Positions 6,860 through 7,557 of a stretch of DNA of 7,557 nt are shown here, in pieces. The notes below the pieces were generated by a model. The model worked only from the letters and a program-made list of their open reading frames with translations, did no database searches and had not been told where the DNA came from. Numbering within the stretch: the stretch's first letter is position 1; each line of letters opens with the position of its first letter. The translations under genes were made by a program, and so were the position numbers. The DNA is from Candidatus Glassbacteria bacterium RIFCSPLOWO2_12_FULL_58_11 (lineage in GTDB: Bacteria; Gemmatimonadota; Glassbacteria; GWA2-58-10). The DNA lies in contig MFIX01000051.1 of assembly GCA_001780825.1 (NCBI GenBank), positions 1 to 7,557 of the forward strand, in the 5' to 3' direction.

Positions 6860-7557
6860 GCCCTCTCCTCACCCAGCAGCTTGGCCGCCTCCCGGGCAAA
6901 ATAGGTAATAATCAGGTCGGCCCCGGCGCGCTTGATCGAGATCAGCACTTCCAGCATCGCCCGCTCCCCATCGATCCAGCCCAACTTTTCGGCCGCTTTA
7001 ATCATCGAAAATTCGCCGCTGACATTATAAGCGGCCACCGGCACCCGGAAACTCTGGCGTACGCGGCAAATCACATCCATGTAGGACAGCGCCGGCTTGA
7101 CCATGACCACATCCGCGCCCTCCTCGATATCCAAGGCCACCTCGCGCAGCGCCTCCCGGATATTCGGCGGGTCCATCTGATATGTCCGGCGGTCTCCGAA
7201 AGCCGGAGCGCTTTCCGCAGCCTCGCGGAACGGGCCGTAGAAACAGCTCGAATATTTGGCCGCATAGCTCATGATCGGCAGCGCGCTGAACCCGTTGGCA
7301 TCCAGCGCCGAGCGGATTGCAGCCACCCGGCCGTCCATCATGTCCGACGGCGCCACCATGTCCGCTCCGGCGCGCGCATAGGACAGGGCCTGCGCGGCAA
7401 GGATCTCTAGGGTGGAGTCATTGTCCACATCCCCATCCACTATCTTGCCGCAATGCCCGTGGTCGGTATATTCGCAAAGGCAGACATCGGTTATCAGATA
7501 GAGCCCGGGCAGCGCCTTTTTCAAGGCCCGCAGCGCCTGCTGCACGATCCCATCCTC
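6856..7557 (-). CDS. hemB: Porphobilinogen synthase (delta-aminolevulinate dehydratase), N-terminus outside window
   Basis: The frame is open from the right edge to TGA at 6858-6856, giving 233 visible residues beginning EDGIVQQAL. About 90 N-terminal residues of a normal 320-330 residue HemB are missing. The GTG at 7545 is internal. HemB condenses two 5-aminolevulinates to porphobilinogen. Both active-site lysines are present, in SYAAKYSS (Lys101 of the fragment) and VMVKPA (Lys154). The motif DVCLCEYTDHGHCG (24-37) supplies the three cysteines of the zinc-dependent class, rather than the Asp-rich magnesium class. Other landmarks are APSDMMDGRV (69-78) and YNVSGEF (177-183). It is the most upstream gene visible in the operon; its promoter and any earlier genes lie outside the window. 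Confidence 0.97.
   Translation of the reverse strand, partial: EDGIVQQALRALKKALPGLYLITDVCLCEYTDHGHCGKIVDGDVDNDSTLEILAAQALSYARAGADMVAPSDMMDGRVAAIRSALDANGFSALPIMSYAAKYSSCFYGPFREAAESAPAFGDRRTYQMDPPNIREALREVALDIEEGADVVMVKPALSYMDVICRVRQSFRVPVAAYNVSGEFSMIKAAEKLGWIDGERAMLEVLISIKRAGADLIITYFAREAAKLLGEERA

Overview
This window looks like chromosomal sequence from an anaerobic or facultatively anaerobic, moderately GC-rich bacterium, probably known mainly from metagenomes. Two observations point that way. First, it carries the C5 pathway enzyme HemL together with an AhbA/AhbB-type siroheme decarboxylase pair, as expected where heme is made from siroheme (sulfate reducers, Nitrospirota, several FCB-group and other candidate phyla). 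Second, it carries an S55-peptidase-like protein followed by an exported beta-propeller protein, a pair I associate from memory with Acidobacteriota and FCB-type lineages. No single gene fixes the phylum, so the taxonomic guess is low confidence.

Left half, plus strand: the window opens inside a gene whose C-terminal region resembles SpoIVB/S55-peptidase family proteins (3-701). A 209-base gap follows, much of it an imperfect-hairpin element that looks like a dispersed intergenic repeat (about 737-880). Next is a 744-residue exported protein with a predicted seven-bladed beta-propeller and beta-sandwich/Ig-like domains (923-3157), which ends at a strong intrinsic terminator (3189-3223).

Right half, minus strand, read from right to left: hemB (5'-truncated at the window edge), ahbA, ahbB, hemL and a SpoIID/LytB-domain gene. 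The first four are joined by overlaps of 4, 11 and 1 bases; the last gene starts 7 bases after hemL. This is a tightly coupled tetrapyrrole operon. HemL makes 5-aminolevulinate, HemB condenses two molecules to porphobilinogen, and AhbA/AhbB decarboxylate siroheme to 12,18-didecarboxysiroheme on the way to heme. The trailing SpoIID gene is probably a cell-wall glycan-cleaving exported protein with no obvious link to heme.

The points most worth a second look are the structured intergenic element, a hairpin that would hide the hemL ribosome-binding site inside the ahbB/hemL overlap, the S55/propeller gene pair of unknown function, and the use of GAGGAG both as the Glu-Glu tail of one protein and as the Shine-Dalgarno site of the next at three successive junctions. 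I saw no CRISPR array, tRNA, rRNA, transposase gene or phage gene.
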